A stretch of DNA of 64,000 nucleotides from contig NZ_CAKZLP010000068.1 in the NCBI RefSeq assembly GCF_937127095.1, forward strand, positions 1 to 64,000. Reading direction: 5' to 3'. Below the pieces are notes generated by a model. It searched no databases, was not told the DNA's origin, and was given only the letters and a program-made list of their open reading frames with translations. The stretch is from an uncultured Amphritea sp. (GTDB lineage: Bacteria > Pseudomonadota > Gammaproteobacteria > Pseudomonadales > Balneatricaceae). The stretch's first letter is position 1. Every line of letters starts with the position of its first letter. Positions 26,724 through 36,262 of the stretch are shown piece after piece. A program made the position numbers and the translations under genes.

Positions 26724-28004
26724 TTGGAAGGCGCATCGATTGAGTCCCTTATGGGACTTCTCTTTTTTCTGATTCTCTGTTCAGCCTTTTTCTCGAGTTC
26801 TGAGACAGGCATGATGTCACTTAACCGTTATCGGTTACGGCATCTGGTAAAAAACCGACACAGAGGCGCCGTTAAGGCTAACAAACTACTGAAACGCCCG
26901 GACCGACTGATTGGTGTAATTCTGATCGGCAATAACTTTGTTAATATTCTGGCGTCATCAATTGCCACAATCATTGCAGTTCAGCTCTGGGGAGAGGGTG
27001 GTATATTCATCGCCACTGCCGCCCTGACCATGGTAATTCTGATCTTCGCAGAGGTCTCACCTAAGACCGTCGCGGCGCTTTATCCGGAAAAAATTGCCTT
27101 TCCTGCCGCCTATGTGCTCCAGCCATTGCTGAAACTGCTCTATCCGCTGGTGTGGTTTGTCAATCTGATCACTAACAGCCTGCTCAAACTGATCGGTGTT
27201 AAAGTCACCGCTGGCGAGAACCATCATCTCAGTACCGAAGAGCTGCGCACACTGGTAAATGAATCCGGAGCCGTACTGCAACAGCGCAACCAGTCGATGC
27301 TGCTGGGCGTGCTGGAACTGGATGATGTCACCGTCAACGACATTATGATTCCCCGTAACGAAGTGATCGGCATCGACATGGATAATGAGCTGGATGTCAT
27401 TATTGATCAGCTCAGTAATACCGCTCATACCCGTATGCCGGTCTATCGCGGCGAGCTGAACAAAGTTGTCGGCATATTACATATGCGCAATCTTGCGCAG
27501 GTGTTCCGTCAGGATTCGGTGACAAAAGCGGCGATTCTTCAGGTGATCCACGAACCTTATTTTGTCCCTGAAAGCACCCCGTTACAGACCCAGCTGCTTA
27601 ACTTTCAGCAGGAGAGCCGCCGCATCGCGCTGGTGGTGGATGAGTATGGTGATATTCAGGGCGTGGTTACCCTGGAAGATATTCTCGAAGAGATCGTCGG
27701 CGAGATGTCGCTGAACGGTAAAGAGGACAACCAGGATATCTACCCACAGACCGATGGCAGTTACTTTATTGATGGCACAGCCAACATCCGTGATGTAAAT
27801 AAATCACTTAACTGGAACCTGCCCACCGAAGGCCCAAAAACAATTAACGGGCTGGTGATGGAGATTCTGGAAGCGATCCCGGATGCGAATATCTGTATGC
27901 TGATAGGCAACTACCGGATTGAAACGTTGCAGGTGAGTGATAACCAGATAAAAACTATCCGCGCTATCGAGCTACACCGGGACTTTGAAGAGGAGGAAGA
28001 GTAA
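26724..28004 (+). CDS. CNNM/CorB-type transporter with CBS pair
   Basis: A protein of about 426 residues of the UPF0053/CNNM family (YfjD/CorB): four N-terminal membrane segments with FFSSSETGMMSLNRYRL, then a CBS pair (IMIPRNEVIGID onward) and a C-terminal CorC/HlyC domain with VVDEYGDIQGVVTLEDILEEI split over its first strands. The family is linked to magnesium or cobalt efflux. The open frame begins at a TTG at 26661, but that TTG is part of a likely promoter; I prefer the TTG at 26724, and the ATG at 26751 is also possible. No strong ribosome site distinguishes them. Confidence 0.85.
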   Translation: MEGASIESLMGLLFFLILCSAFFSSSETGMMSLNRYRLRHLVKNRHRGAVKANKLLKRPDRLIGVILIGNNFVNILASSIATIIAVQLWGEGGIFIATAALTMVILIFAEVSPKTVAALYPEKIAFPAAYVLQPLLKLLYPLVWFVNLITNSLLKLIGVKVTAGENHHLSTEELRTLVNESGAVLQQRNQSMLLGVLELDDVTVNDIMIPRNEVIGIDMDNELDVIIDQLSNTAHTRMPVYRGELNKVVGILHMRNLAQVFRQDSVTKAAILQVIHEPYFVPESTPLQTQLLNFQQESRRIALVVDEYGDIQGVVTLEDILEEIVGEMSLNGKEDNQDIYPQTDGSYFIDGTANIRDVNKSLNWNLPTEGPKTINGLVMEILEAIPDANICMLIGNYRIETLQVSDNQIKTIRAIELHRDFEEEEE

Positions 28005-28031
28005 CCCTCTTCCTGCTGTTTTTAGCGCTGT

Positions 28032-28334
28032 TTACTCCTCCAGCTTTGCTTTAACGCTGTTGATCTTGTCATCCATTGTCTGCTCCCGGTCGGTACGGGT
28101 ACCTATGCGCATACTGCTGCTGATCCGTACCGCCCCCATCCCATGCACCACTTCGTGACAGCGCTTAACCGCCGCAAACACCTCATCCCACTCACCCTCG
28201 ATATTGGTGCCGTAAGCGTGCATCTGATGAGACAGGCCTGCGTCCTGCAGCACCCGCTGGCAGGCGGTCACATAGGCCGATACCGAGGTACCCACACCCA
28301 CCGGCACCACGCAAAGATCGATCATTACGTTCAT
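28032..28334 (-). CDS. MTH1187-family thiamine-binding protein
   Basis: A 100-residue protein of the MTH1187/YkoF (DUF77) family, which bind thiamine or its pyrimidine. The signature start MIDLCVVPVGVGTSVSAYV and the core HAYGTNIEGEWDEVF with late RISSSMRIGTRTD are typical. I chose the ATG at 28334 with GGAAG six bases upstream; the longer frame overlaps the preceding gene. It follows the DUF1289 gene closely and is convergent with corB. Confidence 0.85.
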   Translation of the reverse strand: MNVMIDLCVVPVGVGTSVSAYVTACQRVLQDAGLSHQMHAYGTNIEGEWDEVFAAVKRCHEVVHGMGAVRISSSMRIGTRTDREQTMDDKINSVKAKLEE

Positions 28335-28347
28335 TGGCACTTCCGTC

Positions 28348-28545
28348 TCAAGACTGTTTATCCTGCTCTTCACGCTCTCTGATCAGCGCCCATACGGTTT
28401 TTTTCTCGTCATCCGTCAGCACGCCCCATTCAGCAATCTCTATACCTGTACGACGACAGGCGATACAGAGATCTTTCTCGTCCAGAGCACATACACCAAT
28501 ACAGGGTGAACGGATGGGACGGGGTGGAGCAACATCATTGTTCAT
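28348..28545 (-). CDS. DUF1289 domain protein
   Basis: A 65-residue protein with the DUF1289 pattern SPCIGVCALDEKDLCIACRRTG and W in AEWGVL. Four cysteines suggest a small metal-binding site; no function is established. It is probably co-transcribed with the Nudix hydrolase upstream and the thiamine-binding gene downstream. Confidence 0.85.
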   Translation of the reverse strand: MNNDVAPPRPIRSPCIGVCALDEKDLCIACRRTGIEIAEWGVLTDDEKKTVWALIREREEQDKQS

Positions 28546-28595
28546 ATTTTTTATTTCTGTCAGGTTAAAGAAAACAGGTTTTCATCAGAAAACGC

Positions 28596-29189
28596 TTAGC
28601 AGATGCTGTGTTCCGGTCGAACCTTCATCGGAATCCGGGCATCAAATCCAACATTCAGCAACTCCACCAGCATATAGGCGGTCAGCCCCCAGATAATATC
28701 GCCTTCAAACTCATACGCGGGGACATAATGGGTCATACCACGAAAAAGTATTTTATCAGTATGGTGACGCCGGTCATCCAGAAAAAAACTCAACGGCACC
28801 CGATGAATCCGGTCCAGCTCATCCAGGTTAGGGATCAGCTCAACACCCTCGGGGATTATTCCCACATAGGGACGCACCTGGAGCTTATGCTTTGATAGCA
28901 CATCCCCCAGAGGGCCGATTATCTGTACATTTTCCGGTTTAAGGCCCACCTCTTCCTCGGCTTCACGCAGCGCGGTAAACAGCAGGTCGGGGTCGGTATC
29001 ATCACGTTTACCACCAGGAAATGCGATCTCACCACTGTGGGTGCTCAGATGATCACAACGACGGGTCAATATGACTTCAGGATCGCCCGATTTATCGGTC
29101 AGTGCAATCAGCACACTGGCTTGCGGGCCTCCATTATCAAGGGTCCTTGGAGCATAGCGGACTAATCGTTGTTTCAACTGATTTATCAT
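28596..29189 (-). CDS. CoA pyrophosphatase-type Nudix hydrolase
   Basis: A 197-residue protein with the NudL/YeaB hallmarks: LTRR, HSGEIAFPGGKRD and the Nudix box ending REAEEEVGL near residues 60-95, then the PYVGIIP segment. Family members hydrolyse coenzyme A to 4'-phosphopantetheine and adenosine 3',5'-bisphosphate. The start ATG lies about 215 bases from the divergent TonB receptor gene. It heads a run with the DUF1289 gene. Confidence 0.88.
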   Translation of the reverse strand: MINQLKQRLVRYAPRTLDNGGPQASVLIALTDKSGDPEVILTRRCDHLSTHSGEIAFPGGKRDDTDPDLLFTALREAEEEVGLKPENVQIIGPLGDVLSKHKLQVRPYVGIIPEGVELIPNLDELDRIHRVPLSFFLDDRRHHTDKILFRGMTHYVPAYEFEGDIIWGLTAYMLVELLNVGFDARIPMKVRPEHSIC

Positions 29190-29404
29190 GGCGCGTTACT
29201 GTGAATGACTTCCGGCTAACGATGGATAATATCTCAACATCATACCGCCGGTTTCGATGAATGTTTAGTTTTGATGCGTATTTTGAGCGCAATTCGGATC
29301 GACCTGGATGCTGCGTCACTTTGTCACGCGACAACATGCCACATTGTTTCAAGCGGCTTAATTGCTTATTTTCCGCGCAACAAAATCTCTGCACGGACTG
29401 ACTT

Positions 29405-31567
29405 ATGAACCTTGTTACGGACAAACATCTGCCAAACTTTTCCCGCTGTCAGCTGACACTTATGGTCACGGCTGTACTCACCAGTTTCGCAGCACAGGCG
29501 GAAGAGAGTAGCCTGACTAAGAGCGCCACTGACGTTATTACGGTCACCGCCACCCGCACAGAGAGGACCTCCGCCGAAGTCCCTGAAAGCATCTCGATCA
29601 TCGACCAGAAGCGCTTAGAGCAGGAAAAAATGTTCAATATCTCCGATGCGCTGAAAGGCACACCCGGCGTGCTGATTCAGTCCACCAGCGGCGGCAGCAG
29701 TTCGCGGCTTATCATTCGGGGAGCAGGCCTTAAAGCGCAATATGGCATCCGTGAGATCATGGTATTACGGGATGGGGTACCGGTCACCGATCCTGATAGC
29801 TTTACCCGGATGGACTTTATCGATACCCAGGACATCGAGCAGATCGAGGTCAGCAAAGGTCCGGCGAATATTTATGCAACAGGATCTACCGGTGGTGCTA
29901 TCCACATCATTTCAAAATCGGTGTTTGATGATCGCCGGGATCAACTCAGACTGGGGCTTGGCGACGAGGGCACCCGTAATCTGCATCTGCGCAAATCCTG
30001 GATGACAGAGGAGGGCAACGCCCTGGCCATTACCGCCTCACACCGGGCGCAGGATAACGACTGGCGGCGCAACAACGAATATGAATCCAATCAGCTAAGT
30101 ATTAAAGGGGGGATTCTGCCCAGCGATAACTCTGAACTGGAGATGGAACTGAGCATGACCCACTCCGATCTCAACCTGCCGGGCAGTATGGATGAGGCCC
30201 AGTTCGCTGAGTTTAAAAAAACCGGCAAACAGACTGACAATGATTCAGCCTTTAAAAACACCGCCCGTAACTCAGAGATCGTCTTTTTTAACAGCCGCCT
30301 GAGCGTCGATCTGGGCGACCTGACCTTCAGACCCCGGGTGTATTACAACCAGTGGAGTCACTTTCACCCGGTCACCGGCGTGATCAACGACACCGACGGC
30401 GTAGCCATCTTCGGTACCGACCTTGAACTGGACTATAGTCATAACCTTATCGGCGAGGATAACCTGGTCAGTGGCGTGACCTTCCGTCAGGACCGTACCG
30501 ATAACGCACGCAAATATGCCTATGCCGATATCGTCACCGCAGGCCCACGAATTATCAGAACGCTTTCAGACCGCAAAGGGGCACTGCTGGAGATAGAGGA
30601 TTCAGTCAACACCGTGTACGGTGTCTTCCTGCAGGAAAACCTGCGGCCGACTGATCGCCTGCTGATCGATGCCGGTTTCCGCCTGGATCAGATCAAAATA
30701 GACCAGGACACCTGGAACAGCGATACCTCTTACAACTATGGCATGGGCGGTTATCTGACCATTCCCGGCAGCGGCGGCGATAGCTCACTCACCCGTACCT
30801 TTACCCTATTTGCCCCCCGTATCGGCAGCAGCTATAAACTGAATGATACCTTCACTCTGTTTGGCAATATCTCTCAGGGGGAACAGGTGCCCTACTCCAG
30901 CGAACTGGGCAGCAATGAAGACCTGCGCAGCGCAACCAATACCAGTGTTGAGTTTGGTCTGAAAGGACGCACCAGCGATTGGCAGTTCGATCTGAGCGCC
31001 TACACCAGCAAAGTCGATGACGAAATTATTCAGGTGCGTACCGATAGTGAGACGATCTACCAGAACGCGGGCCGTACTGATAAAAAAGGGATCGAATTCA
31101 GCAGTTCAGTCAATGTACTGCAGGACAGCGTCCCCGGTGAACTGCAACTGGGCTTTAACTATGCCTACAGTGACTACAAATATGATGATTTTTCGGAAGT
31201 TGTATACGTCATGGGCGTACCGACAAACTTCGACCGCTCCGGCAATCAGCTGCCCTTTATTCCCGAGCATTATTACAGTTTCAGCCTGGACTACAAACAT
31301 CCGAGCGGGGTTAAACTAAGGCTTCAGGCCGACAGCTGGGGCGAGTATTACCTGGATAACGCTAACAGCGAAACCTATGGTGGTTATGATTTTGTCACCA
31401 ATGCCAATCTTGGCTATGAGACCGGCCCTCACACCCTCAGTCTGAATGTGCAGAACCTGTTTGATAAACGCTATGCTGTGGAGGTTAAAAAGGATACCAG
31501 TGGGGACAAATCATACTCGCCGGGAGCGCCCCGCAGTGTGATGTTAAGTTATAGTTATCAGTTCTGA
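29405..31567 (+). CDS. TonB-dependent outer-membrane receptor
   Basis: A 720-residue receptor. After the signal peptide (cleavage near AAQAEE), a TonB-box-like VITVTATRTERT lies near residue 44. The plug domain (about 50-165) carries IRGAGLKAQYGIREIMVLRDG, QIEVSKGPA and TGSTGGAIHI, and a beta-barrel ends in an aromatic residue (SYSYQF). The plug has the sequence style of the FecA/PupB branch, but the ligand cannot be assigned. No Fur box was recognised upstream. It stands alone; a TonB/ExbBD module lies 12 kb away and may energise it. Confidence 0.88.
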   Translation: MNLVTDKHLPNFSRCQLTLMVTAVLTSFAAQAEESSLTKSATDVITVTATRTERTSAEVPESISIIDQKRLEQEKMFNISDALKGTPGVLIQSTSGGSSSRLIIRGAGLKAQYGIREIMVLRDGVPVTDPDSFTRMDFIDTQDIEQIEVSKGPANIYATGSTGGAIHIISKSVFDDRRDQLRLGLGDEGTRNLHLRKSWMTEEGNALAITASHRAQDNDWRRNNEYESNQLSIKGGILPSDNSELEMELSMTHSDLNLPGSMDEAQFAEFKKTGKQTDNDSAFKNTARNSEIVFFNSRLSVDLGDLTFRPRVYYNQWSHFHPVTGVINDTDGVAIFGTDLELDYSHNLIGEDNLVSGVTFRQDRTDNARKYAYADIVTAGPRIIRTLSDRKGALLEIEDSVNTVYGVFLQENLRPTDRLLIDAGFRLDQIKIDQDTWNSDTSYNYGMGGYLTIPGSGGDSSLTRTFTLFAPRIGSSYKLNDTFTLFGNISQGEQVPYSSELGSNEDLRSATNTSVEFGLKGRTSDWQFDLSAYTSKVDDEIIQVRTDSETIYQNAGRTDKKGIEFSSSVNVLQDSVPGELQLGFNYAYSDYKYDDFSEVVYVMGVPTNFDRSGNQLPFIPEHYYSFSLDYKHPSGVKLRLQADSWGEYYLDNANSETYGGYDFVTNANLGYETGPHTLSLNVQNLFDKRYAVEVKKDTSGDKSYSPGAPRSVMLSYSYQF

Positions 31568-31593
31568 GCTGTGTCTCCGTACTGCTAAAATGC

Positions 31594-31625
31594 AAAAAAC
31601 ACCACCTGCTAATACGGCAGGTGGT
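31594..31625 (-). terminator. Terminator of the sigma-54 operon
   Basis: On the minus strand ACCACCTGC and GCAGGTGGT form a perfect nine-base-pair stem with a seven-base loop, followed by G and six T. It lies about 70 bases after the alcohol dehydrogenase stop codon. Confidence 0.85.
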
Positions 31626-31696
31626 GGGCACGAAAACAATACATGTTTTCCAATTGCCTACGAAAGTATGGGCTAATTCACTTTCGCTAAGGCATC

Positions 31697-32794
31697 CTAC
31701 ATTCTGACCACAGGTTTGATGGTGACACCGGACTCAGAATCCGCAATCGCCTCGTTAATCTGCTCAAATGGATAGAACCGGACCATCTTATCGAAGGGGA
31801 ATTTACCCTGCTGGTACAGGTTAATCAGCTGCGGAATAAAACTGTCCGGATTCGACTCGCCTTCAACAATACCGATCAGTCGCCGACCACCACTCATAAA
31901 GTGCACTTCATCGAGCACAATTTCACTACCGGGGGCCGACGCACCCAGCACACCACAGCAGCCCCGTGGAGCCAGGCTCAATACCGCGCCCCTGATCACC
32001 GGAGTCAGTCCGGTAGTATCCAGTGCGTAGTCGACCCCGTAACCGGTGATCTCCATAATCGCCGCGGTGACATCACCGTTAACGGGATTCAGACTGTGTG
32101 TCGCCCCCACCTCTTCGGCAAAGGCCAGACGCTCATCATTCATATCAACGGCAATAATAGTCGTGGCACCCATCGCATGGGCAGCCATCACCGCTGACAG
32201 CCCCACCGAGCCGGTACCAAAGATCGCAATCGACTTACCCGCCTTAACCTGCAGCGCATTGATAACCGCACCAGCACCGGTTTGTACGCCACAGGCCAAC
32301 GGTCCGAGCAGATCCAGCGATACCGCATCGGTTACTTTGACGATGTTGCGCTCATGGCACAGCGCATGGGTGGCAAAAGAGGACTGACCGAAGAAGTTAC
32401 TCTGGATCACCTCACCCTCTTTTGACAGCGCCGTCGTGCCATCCTCCCGGGTAGCAAAAAAATTGCGCGGGAAAAACTCATGGCAGTAACTGGGGGCATG
32501 ATCTTCACAGCTGGGGCAGCCGCCACAGGAGTTATAGGTCATCACCACATGGTCACCCGGAGCCACTTTGGTCACACTGGCCCCCACCCTTTCAACCACA
32601 CCGGCCCCCTCATGTCCCAGTACCACCGGCATCGGCGTTGGCAGCATGCCATCGCGCACCACGATATCGGTATGACAGACACCGGTCGCCACCACGCGCA
32701 CCAGAATTTCATCCGCCCGTGGTTCCTCAAGTTCCAGACTTTCCAGAGTCAGTGGTCCGTGAACAGTTCGGGCTACAGCCGCTTGAATCTTCAT
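31697..32794 (-). CDS. Zinc-dependent aryl/benzyl-alcohol-type dehydrogenase
   Basis: A 365-residue medium-chain dehydrogenase. Catalytic zinc ligands lie in GVCHTD near residue 38 and GHEGAG near 60. The four structural-zinc cysteines sit in CGGCPSCEDHAPSYC, and the NAD fold has GTGSVGLSAV near 196. Length and the HTDIVVRDG pattern resemble XylB/AreB-type benzyl-alcohol dehydrogenases. It probably oxidises the alcohol released by the neighbouring esterase to an aldehyde, which the operon's aldehyde dehydrogenase then converts to the acid. It is the last gene of the operon, preceded by AGGAG and followed by a strong terminator. Confidence 0.88.
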   Translation of the reverse strand: MKIQAAVARTVHGPLTLESLELEEPRADEILVRVVATGVCHTDIVVRDGMLPTPMPVVLGHEGAGVVERVGASVTKVAPGDHVVMTYNSCGGCPSCEDHAPSYCHEFFPRNFFATREDGTTALSKEGEVIQSNFFGQSSFATHALCHERNIVKVTDAVSLDLLGPLACGVQTGAGAVINALQVKAGKSIAIFGTGSVGLSAVMAAHAMGATTIIAVDMNDERLAFAEEVGATHSLNPVNGDVTAAIMEITGYGVDYALDTTGLTPVIRGAVLSLAPRGCCGVLGASAPGSEIVLDEVHFMSGGRRLIGIVEGESNPDSFIPQLINLYQQGKFPFDKMVRFYPFEQINEAIADSESGVTIKPVVRM

Positions 32795-32822
32795 AAATTT
32801 CTCCTGTTATTATTATCCCGGT

Positions 32823-33767
32823 TTACGCTACAGAACTAAAAACCTGCCGCCAGACGGCCGCCACTTCATCAACCGCACGCCCCGCTGCAGCCACCGCACC
32901 GGACATGCTGATATAACCGTGCGCCAGTTGTGGATACTCAGTCAGGCTGACGGAGCAACCCGCGTGCTTCAGCGCCTCAGCGTACGCCATACCTTCATCC
33001 CGCAGCGGATCAAACCCCGCCACCTGAATCAGAGTCGGGGGCAGTCCTGACAGGTTTGCGGCCTCCAGCGGTGCAAACCGAAAATCCACCGGCTCAACAT
33101 TGCCTGCCAGATAATGCTCCATAAAATAGACCATACTGCGGTTGGTCAGCGTATAGCCCTCGCCATATTTATCATAAGAGTCGTATCGGGTATCGGGGCC
33201 CGATGCAGTAGGATAAATAAGGGTTTGCTGACGGACTGAGGGACCTGCGTTATCCCGTGCCAGCAACGCACAGACCGCGGCCAGATTTGCACCAGCGCTA
33301 TCACCGGCCAAAGCAATCTGTCCGGGTGCAAACCCCAGCTCCGACGCTGCATCTGCCAGCCAGCAGAGTGCTGCATAACTGTCTTCGACGGCCGCCGGAT
33401 AGGGGTGCTCCGGTGCCAGACGGTAATCCACCTGCACAATCAGACAGCCAGACAACCGGCTTAGCTGACTGACAACACCGTCATAATCCCGGGGGCAGCC
33501 CACCACAAAACCGCCACCGTGCAGATAGAGCACCGCACCAGCCAGTTGCTCCTGTCCCTCCGGACGGTAACACCGCAGCGCCAGTTCACCGCCGGGACCG
33601 GGTATGCTCAGATCAGAAATATTCACCCAGTCAGCGACGGCAACATCGGTGGCCGCCAGTATCTGGCTGTAAACCTCACGGCCAACCGCGGGGGGCAGGT
33701 CAGCAAAGTCCGGCGCACCTGCAGCCGCCGCCTGTTCCAAAATGCCTTTTATCTGCAGATCAAGCAT
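32823..33767 (-). CDS. HSL-family alpha/beta hydrolase (esterase)
   Basis: A 314-residue carboxylesterase of the hormone-sensitive-lipase family. The oxyanion motif HGGGFVVG lies near residue 80, the nucleophile in GDSAGAN near 153, the acid region FDPLRDEG near 250 and the late histidine in LAHGY near 285. It has no signal peptide and is cytoplasmic. It overlaps the MMPL gene by eight bases. In this operon it probably releases an alcohol from an ester substrate. The exact substrate is unknown. Confidence 0.88.
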   Translation of the reverse strand: MLDLQIKGILEQAAAAGAPDFADLPPAVGREVYSQILAATDVAVADWVNISDLSIPGPGGELALRCYRPEGQEQLAGAVLYLHGGGFVVGCPRDYDGVVSQLSRLSGCLIVQVDYRLAPEHPYPAAVEDSYAALCWLADAASELGFAPGQIALAGDSAGANLAAVCALLARDNAGPSVRQQTLIYPTASGPDTRYDSYDKYGEGYTLTNRSMVYFMEHYLAGNVEPVDFRFAPLEAANLSGLPPTLIQVAGFDPLRDEGMAYAEALKHAGCSVSLTEYPQLAHGYISMSGAVAAAGRAVDEVAAVWRQVFSSVA

Positions 33768-36258
33768 GGCTGTTTTCCTCCGTTAAAGGCTGGCTTTTGA
33801 GACCATCCGAATCATTATCATTGTGTTCCTGCACTGGCGCACTGCTGCTAACAGGTGGAGCAAGCACCGTAGAACCAAACAGGAAGTGTGCCAGCGCCGG
33901 CAACAGAATCAACGCTCCCAGCATGTTAAACAGGAACATAAAGGCCAGCAGGATCCCCATATCCGCCTGAAAACGGATGGGGGAGAACACCCAGGTGGCC
34001 ACACCCACCGCCAGGGTTGCACCGGTCAGCATCACGATCCGGCCGGTCTGACGCAACGCCAGCTGATAAGCCTGGGTGACCGTCATGCCGAAGCGCAGTC
34101 CCATCAATAACACAGACAGAACATACAGCGCGTAATCCACACCGATCCCCACCCCCAGCGCAATCACCGGCAGAATCGCCACCTTAACGCCGATTCCCAG
34201 CTTGACCATCAGCGCCTGACACATCACCGAGGTCAGCATCAGTGGCAACACCGCCGCCACGACACCACGCCAGGTCCGGAAGGTGATCCAGCAGAGAATA
34301 ATCACCGCACCGTAGACCATGTACATCATCTGGTTCATCGCTCTTTTCACCACGATATTGGTGGCCGCTTCAATACCGGAGTTGCCCGCTGCCAGCATGA
34401 AGCGAGCCTCATCATCGCTGTTATCAGCGGCAAATCTCTGCGCGACTTCAACCACACTGTTAAGCGTCGCGGCCTTATGGTCCTTCAGATAGACATACAC
34501 CGACAGCAAACTACAATCCGCATTAAACAGCTCCCGTGGTGCCCGAGCCTGCACCGCTCCCAGCGCGGCATTGTTGGGAATCAGCTCCAGCCATTTAAAA
34601 TTACCCTCGTTATAGCCCACCATCGCATAACGGGACAGCCGCGCCATTGAGTTGGTCGACTCAACACCAGGTAGCCGTTCCAGTTGACCCGTCAGCTCAC
34701 GGACTTTCGACAACACCGAATAATGGGTACAACTATCCACCGCGGTTTTCACCATCACCACAAAGATATCGGAACTGGCAGCATAGTTATCCGCCATAAA
34801 CGCAGTATCCTGGTTGTAACGGGAATCAGCCCGTAACTCAGGCGCACCCGGCTCCAGATCACCGATCTGTAAGCGGCTTCCCACCACCGTACCAAACACC
34901 GCTAAACAAGCCGCAACCGTCAACGCAGTCAACGCCCATTTGCGCTCAGTAAACAGGGCAAAGAACTTCCATAACTTGCCGGGCAATACCTGATGAAGCT
35001 CGCTATCGTCATCACCAGCATTGTCATGCTGAACCGAGCGCGCGGCGGCCTTAGGTGTCACACCGATATAGGAAAGCAATACCGGCAACAGCACCAGGTT
35101 ACTGATAATCAGCACCGCGACTCCCAGACTGGCCGCAATCGCCAGCTCGCGGATCACACCGATATCGATCACCAGCAATACCGCAAAGCCAAAGGCATCG
35201 GTAATCAGCGCCGCGATACCGGTGCGGAACAGACGACGGAAAGTGTTGCGGGTGGCCACATAGGGTGCCATGCCACTACCAATATCACGCATTACGCCAT
35301 TCATTTTCTGCGCGCCATGGCTGATACCGATGGCAAATACCAGAAAGGGAACAAGGATCGAATAGGGGTTCAGATCGAAGCCAAACAGTTGCAGCATCCC
35401 CAATTGCCATAGCACACCGATCAGCGAGCAGCCCATCACCAGCAGCGAGCTGCGCAGACAGCGGGTATAAGCAAACAATACCGCCGTGGCAATCGCCACC
35501 GCCAACACGAAAAACACCAGAACCTGCTGCATACCCTCAATCAGATCACCGACAATCTTGGCAAAACCGGTGATATGAATCTCGATATTGTCACTCTGAT
35601 ATTTAGCTCTGACCTGCTCCAGCTGACGGGACAGATCACCGTAGTCTAACGCCTCGCCGGTGCGCGGATCTTTATCCAATAGCGGCACATAAACGATACT
35701 GGAACGGAAGTTCGCTGACACCAGTTGCCCGATCTCACCGGAGCGCTGTACGTTCAGCTTTACCTGCTCCAGACTCACGGCAGAGCCATCGAAATCACCG
35801 GGAATCACCGTACCGCCATCCATACCCTCTTCGGTCACAGCAATCCAGCGGGTGCTCGGCGTCCACAGAGACTTCATATAGGGGCGATCAACGCCCGGCA
35901 ACAGATACAGTTCATCATTGATCTTCTGCAACGTTTGCAGATACTGCTGATCGTAAATGCTGCCCTGCTTAACGCCCACGGCCACTCGCAACGAGTTACC
36001 CAACCCGGCCAGACTGGAGCGGTTGGCGAGAAAATTGGTGATAAACGGATGTCCGGTGGGGATCATCTTTTCAAAGCTGGCATTCAGTCCCAACTGAGAT
36101 GCCTGCCAGCCCAGTCCGATACTGATGATCAGGCAAAATGCCAGCACCAGCCGACGCTGATTAAATACCAGCCGTTCAATAAACGACCCGGAATGGGGAT
36201 CGAACGCTTCCGGCTGCGAGTTCGTTGCAGCGGGTTTTATACTATTCGCACTATTCAC
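33760..36258 (-). CDS. MMPL/RND-family transporter
   Basis: An 832-residue inner-membrane protein with the RND/MMPL plan: one N-terminal TM segment, a periplasmic loop, five TM segments, a second TM start near residue 440, a loop, and a final five-TM bundle (about 650-790) with GVGIGVDYALYVL. Sterol-sensing-like segments occur in both halves. Family members move lipids or other hydrophobic molecules with proton energy. The start is a GTG with AAGGA nine bases upstream, five bases after the YCF48 gene. Genes for DUF1302, DUF1329 and YCF48-like proteins accompany it, as in several hydrophobic-compound operons of Pseudomonas relatives. Confidence 0.88.
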   Translation of the reverse strand: MNSANSIKPAATNSQPEAFDPHSGSFIERLVFNQRRLVLAFCLIISIGLGWQASQLGLNASFEKMIPTGHPFITNFLANRSSLAGLGNSLRVAVGVKQGSIYDQQYLQTLQKINDELYLLPGVDRPYMKSLWTPSTRWIAVTEEGMDGGTVIPGDFDGSAVSLEQVKLNVQRSGEIGQLVSANFRSSIVYVPLLDKDPRTGEALDYGDLSRQLEQVRAKYQSDNIEIHITGFAKIVGDLIEGMQQVLVFFVLAVAIATAVLFAYTRCLRSSLLVMGCSLIGVLWQLGMLQLFGFDLNPYSILVPFLVFAIGISHGAQKMNGVMRDIGSGMAPYVATRNTFRRLFRTGIAALITDAFGFAVLLVIDIGVIRELAIAASLGVAVLIISNLVLLPVLLSYIGVTPKAAARSVQHDNAGDDDSELHQVLPGKLWKFFALFTERKWALTALTVAACLAVFGTVVGSRLQIGDLEPGAPELRADSRYNQDTAFMADNYAASSDIFVVMVKTAVDSCTHYSVLSKVRELTGQLERLPGVESTNSMARLSRYAMVGYNEGNFKWLELIPNNAALGAVQARAPRELFNADCSLLSVYVYLKDHKAATLNSVVEVAQRFAADNSDDEARFMLAAGNSGIEAATNIVVKRAMNQMMYMVYGAVIILCWITFRTWRGVVAAVLPLMLTSVMCQALMVKLGIGVKVAILPVIALGVGIGVDYALYVLSVLLMGLRFGMTVTQAYQLALRQTGRIVMLTGATLAVGVATWVFSPIRFQADMGILLAFMFLFNMLGALILLPALAHFLFGSTVLAPPVSSSAPVQEHNDNDSDGLKSQPLTEENSHA

Positions 36259-36262
36259 AACG

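Noticed and set aside
29190..29404. Fur box upstream of the TonB-dependent receptor
   Set aside because: GATAATATC is present but only half of the Fur consensus can be matched; too weak to call.
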